A stretch of DNA of 64,000 nt from Sphingomonas paucimobilis NBRC 13935. Its GTDB lineage: Bacteria > Pseudomonadota > Alphaproteobacteria > Sphingomonadales > Sphingomonadaceae. Below are positions 43,880 through 52,131 of this stretch, one piece after another. The translations under genes were made by a program, and so were the position numbers. The DNA is taken from NCBI RefSeq assembly GCF_000739895.2, contig NZ_BBJS01000043.1, positions 62,001 to 126,000 of the forward strand. The letters run 5' to 3'. The notes under the pieces were generated by a model. That model saw nothing but the letters and a program-made list of their open reading frames with translations, had not been told where the DNA came from and did not search any database. Each line of letters opens with the position of its first letter. Within the stretch, counting starts at the first letter, position 1.

Positions 43880-44971
43880 TCACAATTTGTCGGGATCGAG
43901 CTGGATCAGCTGCTGCGCAGCGAGCAGGAAGTGAGCGCCGGTCCGCAGCGACGCGAACCATCGCTCGACGTGCGCGGCCTCGGAGAGCGGACAGATCCCC
44001 GCGACATCCATGAAGCCGTATTCCATGCCGTGGCGTCCGACATCGTCCACCTCGGCCGCGAAGAACTCGACCGGCACGAGCGTCAACGGGGGCAGCGTCG
44101 AACATTCCTCAAGGCCGGGAACATATTCGTAGAGAATTTGCCCGTCGAAGTGCCAGGCGTTGCAATCTCCCGGCAGGAGCCGAAGCGCGTCGTGAGCGCT
44201 GCGGAGTTCGCGTAGTGCCTTGCGAAGGTCGAGAGGCAGCTTCGCCAGCGGCGCTGCATTCGCCGCGATCATCCATGCGGGCTTCTTGGCCTCCATGGTC
44301 GACGGCAGGGCGACTTCGTCGAGGTCGCCGGGATCTGCGCCGTGATAGTTGATGAGGCACTGGCGGGCGGCGTCATCGTCGGTCTCGCCGTCCCAATAGT
44401 AATTGGATATTTCGTCGAAGAGATCCTGGTAGCCGAAGATCGGCAGGGCAGCCCCCAGGGTCTGCTCGAGCGCCACGTAGGCAGCCGCGCGCCAGGCGAT
44501 CGGCGCCTCGCTGGTCTCGATCCATCCGAGATCCAGTTGGCCGATGCTCTCGCAGATGATCACGATCGCCGGCGCTCCCTCGGACTCGCCGTTGAGCACG
44601 ACCACGCGAAGCTCGGCGAGATCGATCGGACGCAGCGCCTCGCCAGCGGCAGAGATGAAAACATGCTCGATGCGCCGTCGCGCCTCGCAGCGGGAATATC
44701 GTCTCGTCGCCTTCTCGCGCGACGCCACCCAACGCCCGATCAGCTTATGGTGTCGTGCAAGAGGCTGGTCGAAGGTTCGTGGTATGTCCGGCGAGATCTC
44801 AACCGATCGGCCCGCGAGATCAGCCGAGCGGCGGAAGTCGGAGGCTTGCTGGTGGCTGAAGGGGCTCGGGGGAGTGGCTTCGGTGAGTGGGCTCGAGCGC
44901 GAGCTGCGCATGGAGGGCCCGGGCCTGGATGCTGCAGGAAGGCTGGGAGATGCCGGTTGCGTTGCCATCAT
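43880..44971 (-). CDS. PRTRC system protein F
   Basis: A 363-aa protein. The region from EISPDIPRTFDQPLARHHKLIGRWV on matches the PRTRC-F pattern, with WRAAAYVALEQTLGAALPIFGYQD, YWDGETDDDAARQCLINYHG and HVERWFASLRTGAHFLLAAQQLIQ. The function is unknown. The N-terminal 60 residues are low-complexity and uncertain: a second frame starting at 45047 overlaps the protein C stop by 4 nt and could be the true N-terminus if one base is missing near 44850-44950. Confidence 0.8.
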   Translation of the reverse strand: MMATQPASPSLPAASRPGPSMRSSRSSPLTEATPPSPFSHQQASDFRRSADLAGRSVEISPDIPRTFDQPLARHHKLIGRWVASREKATRRYSRCEARRRIEHVFISAAGEALRPIDLAELRVVVLNGESEGAPAIVIICESIGQLDLGWIETSEAPIAWRAAAYVALEQTLGAALPIFGYQDLFDEISNYYWDGETDDDAARQCLINYHGADPGDLDEVALPSTMEAKKPAWMIAANAAPLAKLPLDLRKALRELRSAHDALRLLPGDCNAWHFDGQILYEYVPGLEECSTLPPLTLVPVEFFAAEVDDVGRHGMEYGFMDVAGICPLSEAAHVERWFASLRTGAHFLLAAQQLIQLDPDKL

Positions 44972-45043
44972 CGAACTCGATCCATTCGAGAAGCGTCTTG
45001 CGCGGTGCGGCGGGGATGGCTCCGCCGTGGCGGCGGGGCACGA

Positions 45044-45250
45044 TCAACCCTTGGTGCCGACGGCGCGGCGGTACTCGGTGACGTGGACGCCGCCGGTCAC
45101 GCCAACGTCGACCGTCTCGGCGTTGAGGATCGCCGGGTAGAGCGTTGCGTGATAGGCTCGCAGAGCCTGCGGGTCGTGGGCGAGATGCGGCGGAACCGGG
45201 AGATCGATGCCGTCATATCGATAGGCGCGGTCAAGCTGGTTGATCTGCAT
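45044..45250 (-). CDS. PRTRC system protein C (small ubiquitin-like candidate)
   Basis: A 68-aa protein: MQINQLDRAYRYDGIDLPVPP, ALRAYHATLYPAILNAETVDV and VHVTEYRRAVGTKG. It ends in glycine with no tail after it, as expected of a ubiquitin-like modifier ready for activation by an E1. Protein C is assigned to the prokaryotic ubiquitin-like family. It lies between protein E and protein F of the cassette. The ATG at 45250 is used because it gives the usual length. Confidence 0.88.
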   Translation of the reverse strand: MQINQLDRAYRYDGIDLPVPPHLAHDPQALRAYHATLYPAILNAETVDVGVTGGVHVTEYRRAVGTKG

Positions 45251-45290
45251 TGGGGCGTACTCCTTGGCGTTGGACAGGGGCTCGAGGTGC

Positions 45291-45722
45291 TCACCAGAGG
45301 CTGGCGGGTTCGTCCGACTTGGCATCGGCCGGAGGCGAGCCCGGAGGCGGCGTGGCCGGCGAGCTGCTCGTCGGGGACGGTCGCGGCGCCGTGGAGGCGG
45401 CTTTCGCCTTGGCCGCTTCCGCCGATGCCGCGCGTGCGGCCTCGGCCGCCTCGCGCTGCTCGGAAATCTGCTCGGCGAGCGTTTTGCGCGAAGCGATGAG
45501 CTGGCCGAGCGCGCCGTCTGCCCCCTTGGCGAGTTCGATGTCGATCTCCGCTGCCGTCGCCGTGATCGAGATCGGCCGCAGCTCTCCCGTCTCGAGGCGC
45601 TGGGCTTTGCCCTCCGTTGCGCGAGGGATGACGGTCAACGTAACGGTCTCGCCCGGACCCGCGACGAGGTCGAATCCAAGCGAGTAGCGGCCGAGCAACG
45701 GCAAGAGACTTGCGATCAGCAT
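45291..45722 (-). CDS. PRTRC system protein E
   Basis: A 143-aa protein: MLIASLLPLLGRYSLGFDLVAGPG, then VTLTVIPRATEGKAQRLETGELRPISITATA and IDIELAKGADGALGQLIASRKTLAEQ, ending in a long Ala/Pro-rich tail. The N-terminal beta-rich part is the conserved PRTRC-E domain. Function unknown. It follows the ParB gene by 36 bp. Confidence 0.85.
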   Translation of the reverse strand: MLIASLLPLLGRYSLGFDLVAGPGETVTLTVIPRATEGKAQRLETGELRPISITATAAEIDIELAKGADGALGQLIASRKTLAEQISEQREAAEAARAASAEAAKAKAASTAPRPSPTSSSPATPPPGSPPADAKSDEPASLW

Positions 45723-45758
45723 GATTGTCAGTCCTTATTTCGGAGGGAGTGAGGGCCG

Positions 45759-47399
45759 TCAGGCCGCGATCGCGGAAACACCGCGGTCGGTTTCGGCGCG
45801 AAGAGGAGCCGGAGGAGGCCCGTATTTGCCGTCGAGGGTCATGCCGCTCGGCAGGCGGCCGGTCCAATCGAAGCCGACCGCGTTGAGCATCCCGGCGACG
45901 AGGTCGGCCTTCTTGGAAGCGAGCAGCTTCGCGAACGCCTTCTCGCCCAAGTGCGCGATGAGGCCGCACTCCTGAGCGATGAATTTGAGCTCGTCCTTTG
46001 TGTACCGCTCCAGGAAGGATCGATCGACACGCCAGCCGTGCCGGATGTCGATTGCGAACGCCCGGGCAAGGTCGGCGACATGCGCGAACGACTGCACGTC
46101 GCGCGCATAGGCCGCTGCGATCGCGGCAAGGGCGGTCGCTGCCTGCGCGTCCGAAAGCGCGCGGATCCCCTCGATCTTCTCTCCGAAGCTCAGGTCGGGA
46201 AACGAAGGGCTGACCAGCAGCCCGGCGCGGGACGTCAAGGTGGCCGGCTTGATCTGCGCGAGCGTACCCGTCAGGCCGGCGACGAGGATCGCAGCATGCG
46301 CATGGGAGGGATTATCGGCGAGGCCCCGGGCAAGCGCCGTTCGCCAGGTCGCCTCCCGAAGGTCGGCGGTGCGGCCGGCGATCGATTTGACGGAGACGGT
46401 CGCACCGTCAGCCCGGGCGGCCGGCTTGACGATCGCGCCGGACGACGACCGATTGGCTGCGACCGCGGTCGCTCGAACCCCTGGACGCGAGGCTGCACCG
46501 TCGCCATCGTCGTCGGTATTTGCCAGCTCGTCCGCGTCGGGAGCAGCTTCCCCTTCGCCACCGTCAGCTTGCCGATCGGCGGCCTCGGCCTGTGCCGCAG
46601 CCGCAGCGCGCTCCTGGGCCTCGATCTGCGCCCTCTCGACTGCTTCGGTCTTGAGCTGGAAGCAACCGGGATTGGTGCAATGGCCTTCATCGACATGGGT
46701 TTCGAAGAGGGCTCGTTGCGTTCCGGAGTTGAACGGGCAGGCCATGCATTCGGTCTTGTCGAAGCAGGCGTTGGCTAGATCCTGCGTGACGCGCATCAAG
46801 AGATCGCGCGTCTTGCCGACGTCGAGACCGGAAGCGGTGATCGTGTCGAGAGCCTTGTCCTGCTTGTCCGCCGGAATGGCAGCGAGCAGCTCGGCATGGC
46901 CGACCTTGATGCGGCGCTCATCGAGCGCGAGTTTCACGGCGTCGGAGAGATTCGCGAGGGCGAGGCGGCGGTCGAATTTGGCCTGGGACCAGCCGAGCCG
47001 CCGCGCCGCCTCGGCGCGATCATTCTGGCAGGCGGCGAGAACCCGAACGGCGGCGTCCGCCTGCTCCGTCTCCGACGCATCGTCGCGATTGTCGTTCTCG
47101 TCGATCGCCGCTTCCAGCGCTTCCTGGTCGGTCATCTCGCGGATGACGACGGGCACCTCCCCTTCTGGACCGAAAGCCTCGAGGGCGGCCCGATACCTGC
47201 GGCCTCCCGCGACAACGACGTAGGTGTCGTCGACGTCGGCTGCCGGGCGGAGAAGCATCGGCTGAAGCATGCCGCGCAGCCGGAACGACGCGACCAGGTC
47301 CTCGTGCTTCTTTCGGTCGAAATAGCGACGTGGATTGTATCCAAGCATGATCTTGGAGAGCGACAGCGTCGTGGCTGCATTCGGATGCGATGGGGTCAA
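45759..47399 (-). CDS. PRTRC system ParB-family protein
   Basis: A 546-aa protein with an N-terminal ParB/Spo0J nuclease-like fold: LGYNPRRYFDRKKHEDLVASFRL, MLLRPA and YVVVAGGRRYRAALEAFG, followed by a helical DNA-binding region (AEAARRLGWSQAKFDRRLALANLSDAV). A cysteine cluster (CFDKTECMACPF ... HCTNPGCFQLK, about 210-260) may bind metal. The TTG at 47399 follows AAGGAG by 8 nt. The C-terminal half is a winged-helix-like unassigned domain. It is the first gene of PRTRC, with ParB, E, C, F, B, A, ThiF in order. Confidence 0.9.
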   Translation of the reverse strand: MTPSHPNAATTLSLSKIMLGYNPRRYFDRKKHEDLVASFRLRGMLQPMLLRPAADVDDTYVVVAGGRRYRAALEAFGPEGEVPVVIREMTDQEALEAAIDENDNRDDASETEQADAAVRVLAACQNDRAEAARRLGWSQAKFDRRLALANLSDAVKLALDERRIKVGHAELLAAIPADKQDKALDTITASGLDVGKTRDLLMRVTQDLANACFDKTECMACPFNSGTQRALFETHVDEGHCTNPGCFQLKTEAVERAQIEAQERAAAAAQAEAADRQADGGEGEAAPDADELANTDDDGDGAASRPGVRATAVAANRSSSGAIVKPAARADGATVSVKSIAGRTADLREATWRTALARGLADNPSHAHAAILVAGLTGTLAQIKPATLTSRAGLLVSPSFPDLSFGEKIEGIRALSDAQAATALAAIAAAYARDVQSFAHVADLARAFAIDIRHGWRVDRSFLERYTKDELKFIAQECGLIAHLGEKAFAKLLASKKADLVAGMLNAVGFDWTGRLPSGMTLDGKYGPPPAPLRAETDRGVSAIAA

Positions 47400-47485
47400 G
47401 GCGGGTCTCCTTCGGGATTGGCGTCGCGCCTCCTTCGCGGGTGCGCGCCTTCTTTCCGTCGAGCCTGATGCTCAACCCTGCCCTT

Positions 47486-47500
47486 CCCCCTCCCCTCTTC
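47486..47500 (-). repeat. Purine-rich tract upstream of PRTRC ParB
   Basis: GAAGAGGGGAGGGGG on the minus strand, about 87-101 nt before the TTG at 47399; the tract also overlaps the end of the preceding gene. Same type as five other tracts. Confidence 0.5.
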
Positions 47501-48512
47501 ATTGCTCGGCGGCTTGCCTTCGGTGGATGTCAGCGGCCCATTGCTCGACCCAGGCTGCGGTAATCTCGTCATGGTCGAGATCGCCGGACTCGATGAGGTC
47601 ACGGATTTCCGAACGGGCTCGCGCAATCGCCGCTTCCCAAGGATCGGACGGAGGGTTCTCCCGCTCGGCGTGGAGCTGCTGGGGCAGCCGCTGTGGCGGC
47701 AAGCTCAGCCTGCGCTGCTGGCCCGCCACCCAACGCTCCAGGTGATCGGCGACGAACTCGTCCGTCTTGGGGGTGCGGGCAGTGTGGGCCGCCCGTCGCG
47801 CGCTGATCCCATAGGCCTGGCTGTCGATCGAAGCGATCCTGTGGCGGAACGGAAGCAAGAATGGCAGCGCTGTCCCCTTCACGCCGAAGGCATGGAGCCG
47901 GACACCAATCGGCAGGATCTGGTCGAGGTGATCGACGACAGCGATGAGACCTTCCGGTCCATGGATGTCGCGCCGGCACATGCTTCCGACGCCAATAAGC
48001 GCCCCAGGCCGGAGCGAGCCCCAGAGGGCGTCGACGCACCGCTCATAGTCGGTCGGCCGCCGGCCCTGGATCACCGGGATCAAGGTATCGGCGTTGCCTT
48101 GGTCCTCGGCGAGCCTGCGGCAATCGCGGTTGGCGCGGATCGTCCGGGCGAGCCGGTCGATGACCTCCTCTCGGTCGGCGGCGATCTCGGCCTCGACGCA
48201 ATAGTCGGCGCTCGCCCACCATCTGAAGGGATAGGCAGCTGCAAGCGAGACATAGTCCGCCAGCGACCATGGGAAGCCGCCATAGCGGGCCGCTGCGACG
48301 AACCCACCGGAATCGAGGCAGAGCGACGCCAGGCCTCGTGCGTTTCGAAGCTGATCGAGCCGCCAGCCCGTCCATTCGCGCCAGCCGCGCCGGTCTGACC
48401 AGCGCGACAGACAGTTCGCGGAGATCAGCGTGGGCTGCCGCAGCGTGCAGGCTCGCCTGAGGATCGGACCGGCGCCAAGGTGCGGAAGCCCGACGATGAT
48501 CTCGATATCCAT
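47499..48512 (-). CDS. tRNA-guanine transglycosylase-like protein (DpdA-like)
   Basis: A 337-aa TIM-barrel protein of the tRNA-guanine transglycosylase superfamily. The signature is CLDSGGFVAAARYGGF (65-80, with the DSGGF motif), ADYCVEAEIAADREEVIDRLARTI, LIPVIQGRRPTDYERC and GVGSMCRRDIHG with the next segment LRLHAFGVKGTALPF. DpdA proteins insert 7-deazaguanine derivatives into DNA. The usual queuosine synthesis enzymes are absent in this window, so precursor would have to come from the host. It could also act on RNA. The ATG at 48512 is preferred. Confidence 0.72.
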   Translation of the reverse strand: MDIEIIVGLPHLGAGPILRRACTLRQPTLISANCLSRWSDRRGWREWTGWRLDQLRNARGLASLCLDSGGFVAAARYGGFPWSLADYVSLAAAYPFRWWASADYCVEAEIAADREEVIDRLARTIRANRDCRRLAEDQGNADTLIPVIQGRRPTDYERCVDALWGSLRPGALIGVGSMCRRDIHGPEGLIAVVDHLDQILPIGVRLHAFGVKGTALPFLLPFRHRIASIDSQAYGISARRAAHTARTPKTDEFVADHLERWVAGQQRRLSLPPQRLPQQLHAERENPPSDPWEAAIARARSEIRDLIESGDLDHDEITAAWVEQWAADIHRRQAAEQ

Positions 48513-48563
48513 CGATTGCGCCTTCTGAATGGTGGGGAGACGACGTGGTTGACGGGAACTATT

Positions 48564-48578
48564 GTTCACGTTACGTTC
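48564..48578 (+). promoter_or_regulatory. LexA box before an unknown gene
   Basis: GTTCACGTTACGTTC fits GTTC-N7-GTTC exactly. It lies 20 bp before the ATG at 48599, and also 52 bp before the start of the divergent DpdA-like gene, so either or both could be SOS-regulated. Confidence 0.78.
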
Positions 48579-48598
48579 CCGGTCGCAGGAGATTTGCC

Positions 48599-49087
48599 AT
48601 GGCGGCCGCCAGATTCAGAGAACGGTTCGACCTCGACATCACGCTGCGGGACGCGGCGCTGGATGCCGACAACCGACCGACGCGAAGGATGATCGCGAAC
48701 GCCGCGATCGGCATCGACGTCGAGGACGCCTATTATTCCGTCCGCGAGCTGCGCGAGGCGGTCAGCTGGGTCCATGAAGGCGTGCCCGGTGGCAAGCTGA
48801 AGCTGGCAGCGATCCTCGCGAACGATGGTGCTGACGACTTCCAGCGCTGCATCTACTTCTGCCTTGCGGGCCGCGGCGTCGTCGCCATGCTCGACGATCT
48901 TGAGTGGCTCGAGGACCTTCTGGAACGAAGGGGCCGCGTCGCGGGAGAGCAGAAGCGGATGAAGACCACGCTGATGCCGCTCATCAATCCCTATGTCGCC
49001 GATACGCCTGATGGGCCGATGGTGAAGCTCGATGGCGAATTCGAGCAGGGTCCGTCCTGGTGGGCGGAGACGATGCCGTCGGCCTGA
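48599..49087 (+). CDS. SOS-controlled hypothetical protein
   Basis: A 162-aa protein: MAAARFRERFDLDITLRDAALD, VEDAYYSVRELREAVSWVHEG and FQRCIYFCLAGRGVVAMLDDLEWLED, ending GPSWWAETMPSA. AGGAGA precedes the ATG. It has no domain I recognise. It is the only plus-strand gene between about 30 kb and 61 kb, directly behind a LexA box, so it is probably DNA-damage induced. It converges with a nuclease gene. Confidence 0.72.
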   Translation: MAAARFRERFDLDITLRDAALDADNRPTRRMIANAAIGIDVEDAYYSVRELREAVSWVHEGVPGGKLKLAAILANDGADDFQRCIYFCLAGRGVVAMLDDLEWLEDLLERRGRVAGEQKRMKTTLMPLINPYVADTPDGPMVKLDGEFEQGPSWWAETMPSA

Positions 49088-49090
49088 TTG

Positions 49091-49606
49091 TCAGGGGGCC
49101 GGTCGTCGCTCGCAGCGAAGACGCTCCCCGTGGCGCCAGCGTGATGGTTCGATCCATGTGCCGGCGAAGGCCCCTGCCCTGCTCGCCTTCGCTTGCGCGA
49201 ACGCTGCCCGGTACCGGGTAGCGCGACCGGGGTCGTTCTTCAGATACTGGATTTCGGGCACGGCAAGACCGGCGCGGATGAGGCGTTCGCCGAGGTCCTT
49301 GCCGGCCATCGTCACCGTCGCGATACGTCGCCCGTAAGAGTTGGCAGCGGTGAGGCGGATCACCGCGGTCCTCGAGCGCAGGGCGTTCGCTGCGAGATCC
49401 TGGGCGGCCTTGCCGCAAGGCCAGCATCCGGAAGCGCGCTGGCAGAGCTGTCGGCGCTCGAAGGAATCGACGCCGAGCAATCGGAAGTCGACGGCAACGG
49501 TGTCGCCGTCGAGCGCGCGCGCCTGCGCTTCAAACGTCTGTGCGCCGCTCGGCGCGGCCGGACCGAGCATCACCATCGCGAGAAGGGAGGGTGCGAGGAG
49601 GCGCAT
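49091..49606 (-). CDS. Secreted thermonuclease (SNase) family protein
   Basis: A 171-aa protein with a signal peptide (MRLLAPSLLAMVMLGPAAPSGAQ) and a staphylococcal-nuclease-like OB-fold: ALDGDTVAVDFRLLGVDSFER, then AANSYGRRIATVTMAGKDLGERLIRAGLAVPE. SNase-like proteins cut DNA or RNA outside the cytoplasm. The ATG overlaps the preceding stop by 1 nt. Two cysteines at 55-65 may form a disulfide. Confidence 0.87.
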   Translation of the reverse strand: MRLLAPSLLAMVMLGPAAPSGAQTFEAQARALDGDTVAVDFRLLGVDSFERRQLCQRASGCWPCGKAAQDLAANALRSRTAVIRLTAANSYGRRIATVTMAGKDLGERLIRAGLAVPEIQYLKNDPGRATRYRAAFAQAKASRAGAFAGTWIEPSRWRHGERLRCERRPAP

Positions 49607-49806
49607 CAGGACACCATCTCGACTTCAACACGCTCGCCGCGGCAGGGCATGGTGCAGACGCGGAAAGGCTGCAGCGGATTGCCGGTTCGCACGATGCTGA
49701 CGCGGCCGGGCTGCAGGTCAAAAAGGCGCGTAGCGACGCGCTGGGCATTCTCGCGACTGCACAGGAGCAGACGCTTCGGCGAAAGGCCGGGGTCGGGAGC
49801 AAACAT
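49606..49806 (-). CDS. Small hypothetical protein
   Basis: A 66-aa protein: MFAPDPGLSPKRLLLCSRENAQR, LFDLQPGRVSIVRTGNPLQPFR. Its stop overlaps the SNase start by 1 nt. AGAGG precedes the ATG. Function unknown. Confidence 0.58.
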   Translation of the reverse strand: MFAPDPGLSPKRLLLCSRENAQRVATRLFDLQPGRVSIVRTGNPLQPFRVCTMPCRGERVEVEMVS

Positions 49807-49846
49807 GGGGGTTCCTCTTCGGAAGACATGATACCGGCTCACCGGC

Positions 49847-50212
49847 TCAGGCAAAGATCGTCTTGTGGACCTTGGTGGTCGGCACAATTTGCCACTGCCG
49901 ATCCATGAAGCGGCTGATTCGGTAACGACACCCGGTCTCAGGATTCCGGAAGCACAGCTTGCGGCCGCGCTTCTCGACAACAAACTCCTGGCCGACGTGA
50001 CCATCGTTGAAGGTGAGCGGCGTCTCCAGCCTGATCCGATCGCCATCCTCGAGCTTGCGGGCCCGCCGCTTCAGATTCTCGGCGCAGCGCCGTCGCCAGT
50101 CGATGGCATGCTCCCGGTCGGTGGGGGTGAGAAGATCGAGTATGTGCCGCGGGCAGTGGTCCTCGCATGGTCCCATTGCTTCGGTCAGTCGGGTAGGATT
50201 GGTGCTGCTCAT
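49847..50212 (-). CDS. DUF6927 protein, C-terminal exon (behind a group II intron)
   Basis: The downstream part of a DUF6927 gene: EAMGPCEDHCPRHILDLLTP, HAIDWRRRCAENLKRRARKLEDGDRIRLE and FVVEKRGRKLCFRNPE. This segment alone has no proper N-terminus; the matching N-terminal half is at 52743-53010, with the group II intron between. Joining them gives GYKDM followed by SSTNPTRL and the AMGPC block, in frame, as in intact DUF6927 proteins. The function of DUF6927 is unknown. Confidence 0.8.
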   Translation of the reverse strand: MSSTNPTRLTEAMGPCEDHCPRHILDLLTPTDREHAIDWRRRCAENLKRRARKLEDGDRIRLETPLTFNDGHVGQEFVVEKRGRKLCFRNPETGCRYRISRFMDRQWQIVPTTKVHKTIFA

Positions 50213-52131
50213 GGAGTCAGCCCTGATCCCCCCGCCGAACCGCACGTGCAGCTTTCACCGCATGCGGCTCTCCACTGTGACGAACCATCACTTTGCCGTA
50301 GATCGGGCAGGCGGCCTCTGTGAGTATCCCAGTGGCATTGCTCGCACAGGACCACCGTCCTGCGGGCGCGTGCCACCTTCATTCTCACGACAAAACCGCG
50401 GTGCGAAACATCGGCCATCCCCCGGATATGGTGCACCTGACACGGAACATCGGATCGACCGCAAGCCTCGCATTGCTTGGCATTCTGACGATCAACCCAG
50501 TCCGTACGTGAGTGGGTGAACACCTGCGTCCAAGGCTGGATATCAATCCTGGACGAGGTGGCCGGATCACGTTTCAGATGAGCCAGTTTCCAGACTTTGA
50601 CCGATCGGGGCTGGCCATCGACGTCGTAGCCGATGGTGAATTCCTGCCCCGTCCTCATGCGGGCCACGACCGCTCGCACATTGGTTTTGTGCTTGCTGGC
50701 CAAGGTCTTGAACAAGCTCCACCGCTGGAGAAACTCAAGCCTGTTCAGCTTGAAGCTCACATCCTTGGCGAGAGCATAGTAGTTCGCAAAACCCCGCAAT
50801 TCGGCGTTGTAAGCTAGGACGATCTCAACGTCGCTGCAGCTGAGCAGCAGGCTACGATGACGCGGCTTCAACACCGACAGATCACCATAACCTTTTGCAG
50901 AAGCGAACGCGTGGACCTTCTCCCAAGGGACATGCAGCTGCATCACTTCCGACGGCGGCCTACGAAGGAAGCTGACGGAACCTTGTCGGCTCCGGACAAC
51001 CCGTTGGCGTGTCGTATATGTGCGGACCTCATATCCAAGGAAGGCGGCTCCATCGCTCGCCTTGCGGATACCGCTTTTCTCCTCGGACACCGTGAGCGCC
51101 AGCGCCTCGGTCAGGAATGCCCTGACTTCGGCGAACACGCTTCGTGCATCCTCCTTGCTACCGATAACCCCAATCATGAAGTCGTCCGCGTAGCGACAGT
51201 AACGAAGTCGGCGATAACCGGGGTCCATCGCGTCTCTCGACGGGATGGACCGCTTTTGCGGCAGTAAGGTTTGGATTTTGGCCAAGGAGGCCGCAACCTT
51301 CACCTCGTCGACATTGTCTTTGGCCCGCAGCATGGTGACGCGCTTCCGTTGTTTCTGGATGCGCCCAGCCAGTCGCCCATATTCCGGGTTCGTGGCACGG
51401 ACCTTCCCCCTCTCGAAAGCCGCGATCCGTTCCGCCATGAACATATCGAGTTCATGGAGGTAGATGTTGGCCAAGATTGGAGAGACGATACCGCCCTGCG
51501 GAGTGCCGCTGTAGGTCCGGGTGTGAACCCGGTCTTCCATAACACCCGCCTTAAGCATGCTGCCGATCAAGCCGATGAATTTCTCGTCATCGATCCTTTT
51601 CCGCAACAGCCGCAGGAGGATGTCGTGGTCGATGTTCTCGAAGAACCCCGCGACATCCACATCTACGAGCCATTTCACCCCCGTCCATACGGCTTTGACG
51701 TGTTCAAGCGCCGTATGACACGACCGGCCCGGCCGGAATCCATGGGAGGCGTTCGAGAACACCGGTTCATAGATCCGTTCGAGCAGTTGCCGCGCCACTT
51801 CCTGAACGAGGCGGTCGTCGCGCGTGGGAATGCCCAGCGGACGCCGTTTGCCCTTGCCTTTCGGGATAAACACCCGACGCACTGGTTTGGGATCATAGGT
51901 CCCTGCCGTCACGCTGGCGATAATCGGGTCGAGGTCTTCCGGTCCGAAGTCCGCGAAGGTCTCGCCGTCAATACCCGGCGTCATCGCACCCTTGTTGGAT
52001 CCGATCTTCTGGAGCCCCTCCTCCCAAAGGAGGCGAGACCCCATCAGACGATAGAGTCCATTCACCCTTTTGCCCGACGCAACGAGCGCCGGAATGGCCT
52101 CCAACCGGCCTTTCACAGTTTCTGGCAGCAT
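50209..52131 (-). CDS. ltrA: Group II intron reverse transcriptase/maturase with HNH domain
   Basis: A 640-aa intron-encoded protein that splices and mobilises the intron. The RT core shows RVFIPKGKGKRRPLGIPT, FSNASHGFRPGRSCHTALE, YSGTPQGGIVSPILANIYLHELD and the catalytic CRYADDFMIG (YADD about 314-317). The maturase region is MLRKNR-like helices after 450, and the HNH endonuclease is C-terminal (CEACGRSDVPCQVHHIRG, CEQCHWDTHRGRLP). The ATG at 52131 is favoured over the GTG at 52137. The frame continues through domain V and ends 2 nt into the 3' exon, so the natural stop position is odd. Confidence 0.93.
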   Translation of the reverse strand: MLPETVKGRLEAIPALVASGKRVNGLYRLMGSRLLWEEGLQKIGSNKGAMTPGIDGETFADFGPEDLDPIIASVTAGTYDPKPVRRVFIPKGKGKRRPLGIPTRDDRLVQEVARQLLERIYEPVFSNASHGFRPGRSCHTALEHVKAVWTGVKWLVDVDVAGFFENIDHDILLRLLRKRIDDEKFIGLIGSMLKAGVMEDRVHTRTYSGTPQGGIVSPILANIYLHELDMFMAERIAAFERGKVRATNPEYGRLAGRIQKQRKRVTMLRAKDNVDEVKVAASLAKIQTLLPQKRSIPSRDAMDPGYRRLRYCRYADDFMIGVIGSKEDARSVFAEVRAFLTEALALTVSEEKSGIRKASDGAAFLGYEVRTYTTRQRVVRSRQGSVSFLRRPPSEVMQLHVPWEKVHAFASAKGYGDLSVLKPRHRSLLLSCSDVEIVLAYNAELRGFANYYALAKDVSFKLNRLEFLQRWSLFKTLASKHKTNVRAVVARMRTGQEFTIGYDVDGQPRSVKVWKLAHLKRDPATSSRIDIQPWTQVFTHSRTDWVDRQNAKQCEACGRSDVPCQVHHIRGMADVSHRGFVVRMKVARARRTVVLCEQCHWDTHRGRLPDLRQSDGSSQWRAACGESCTCGSAGGSGLTP

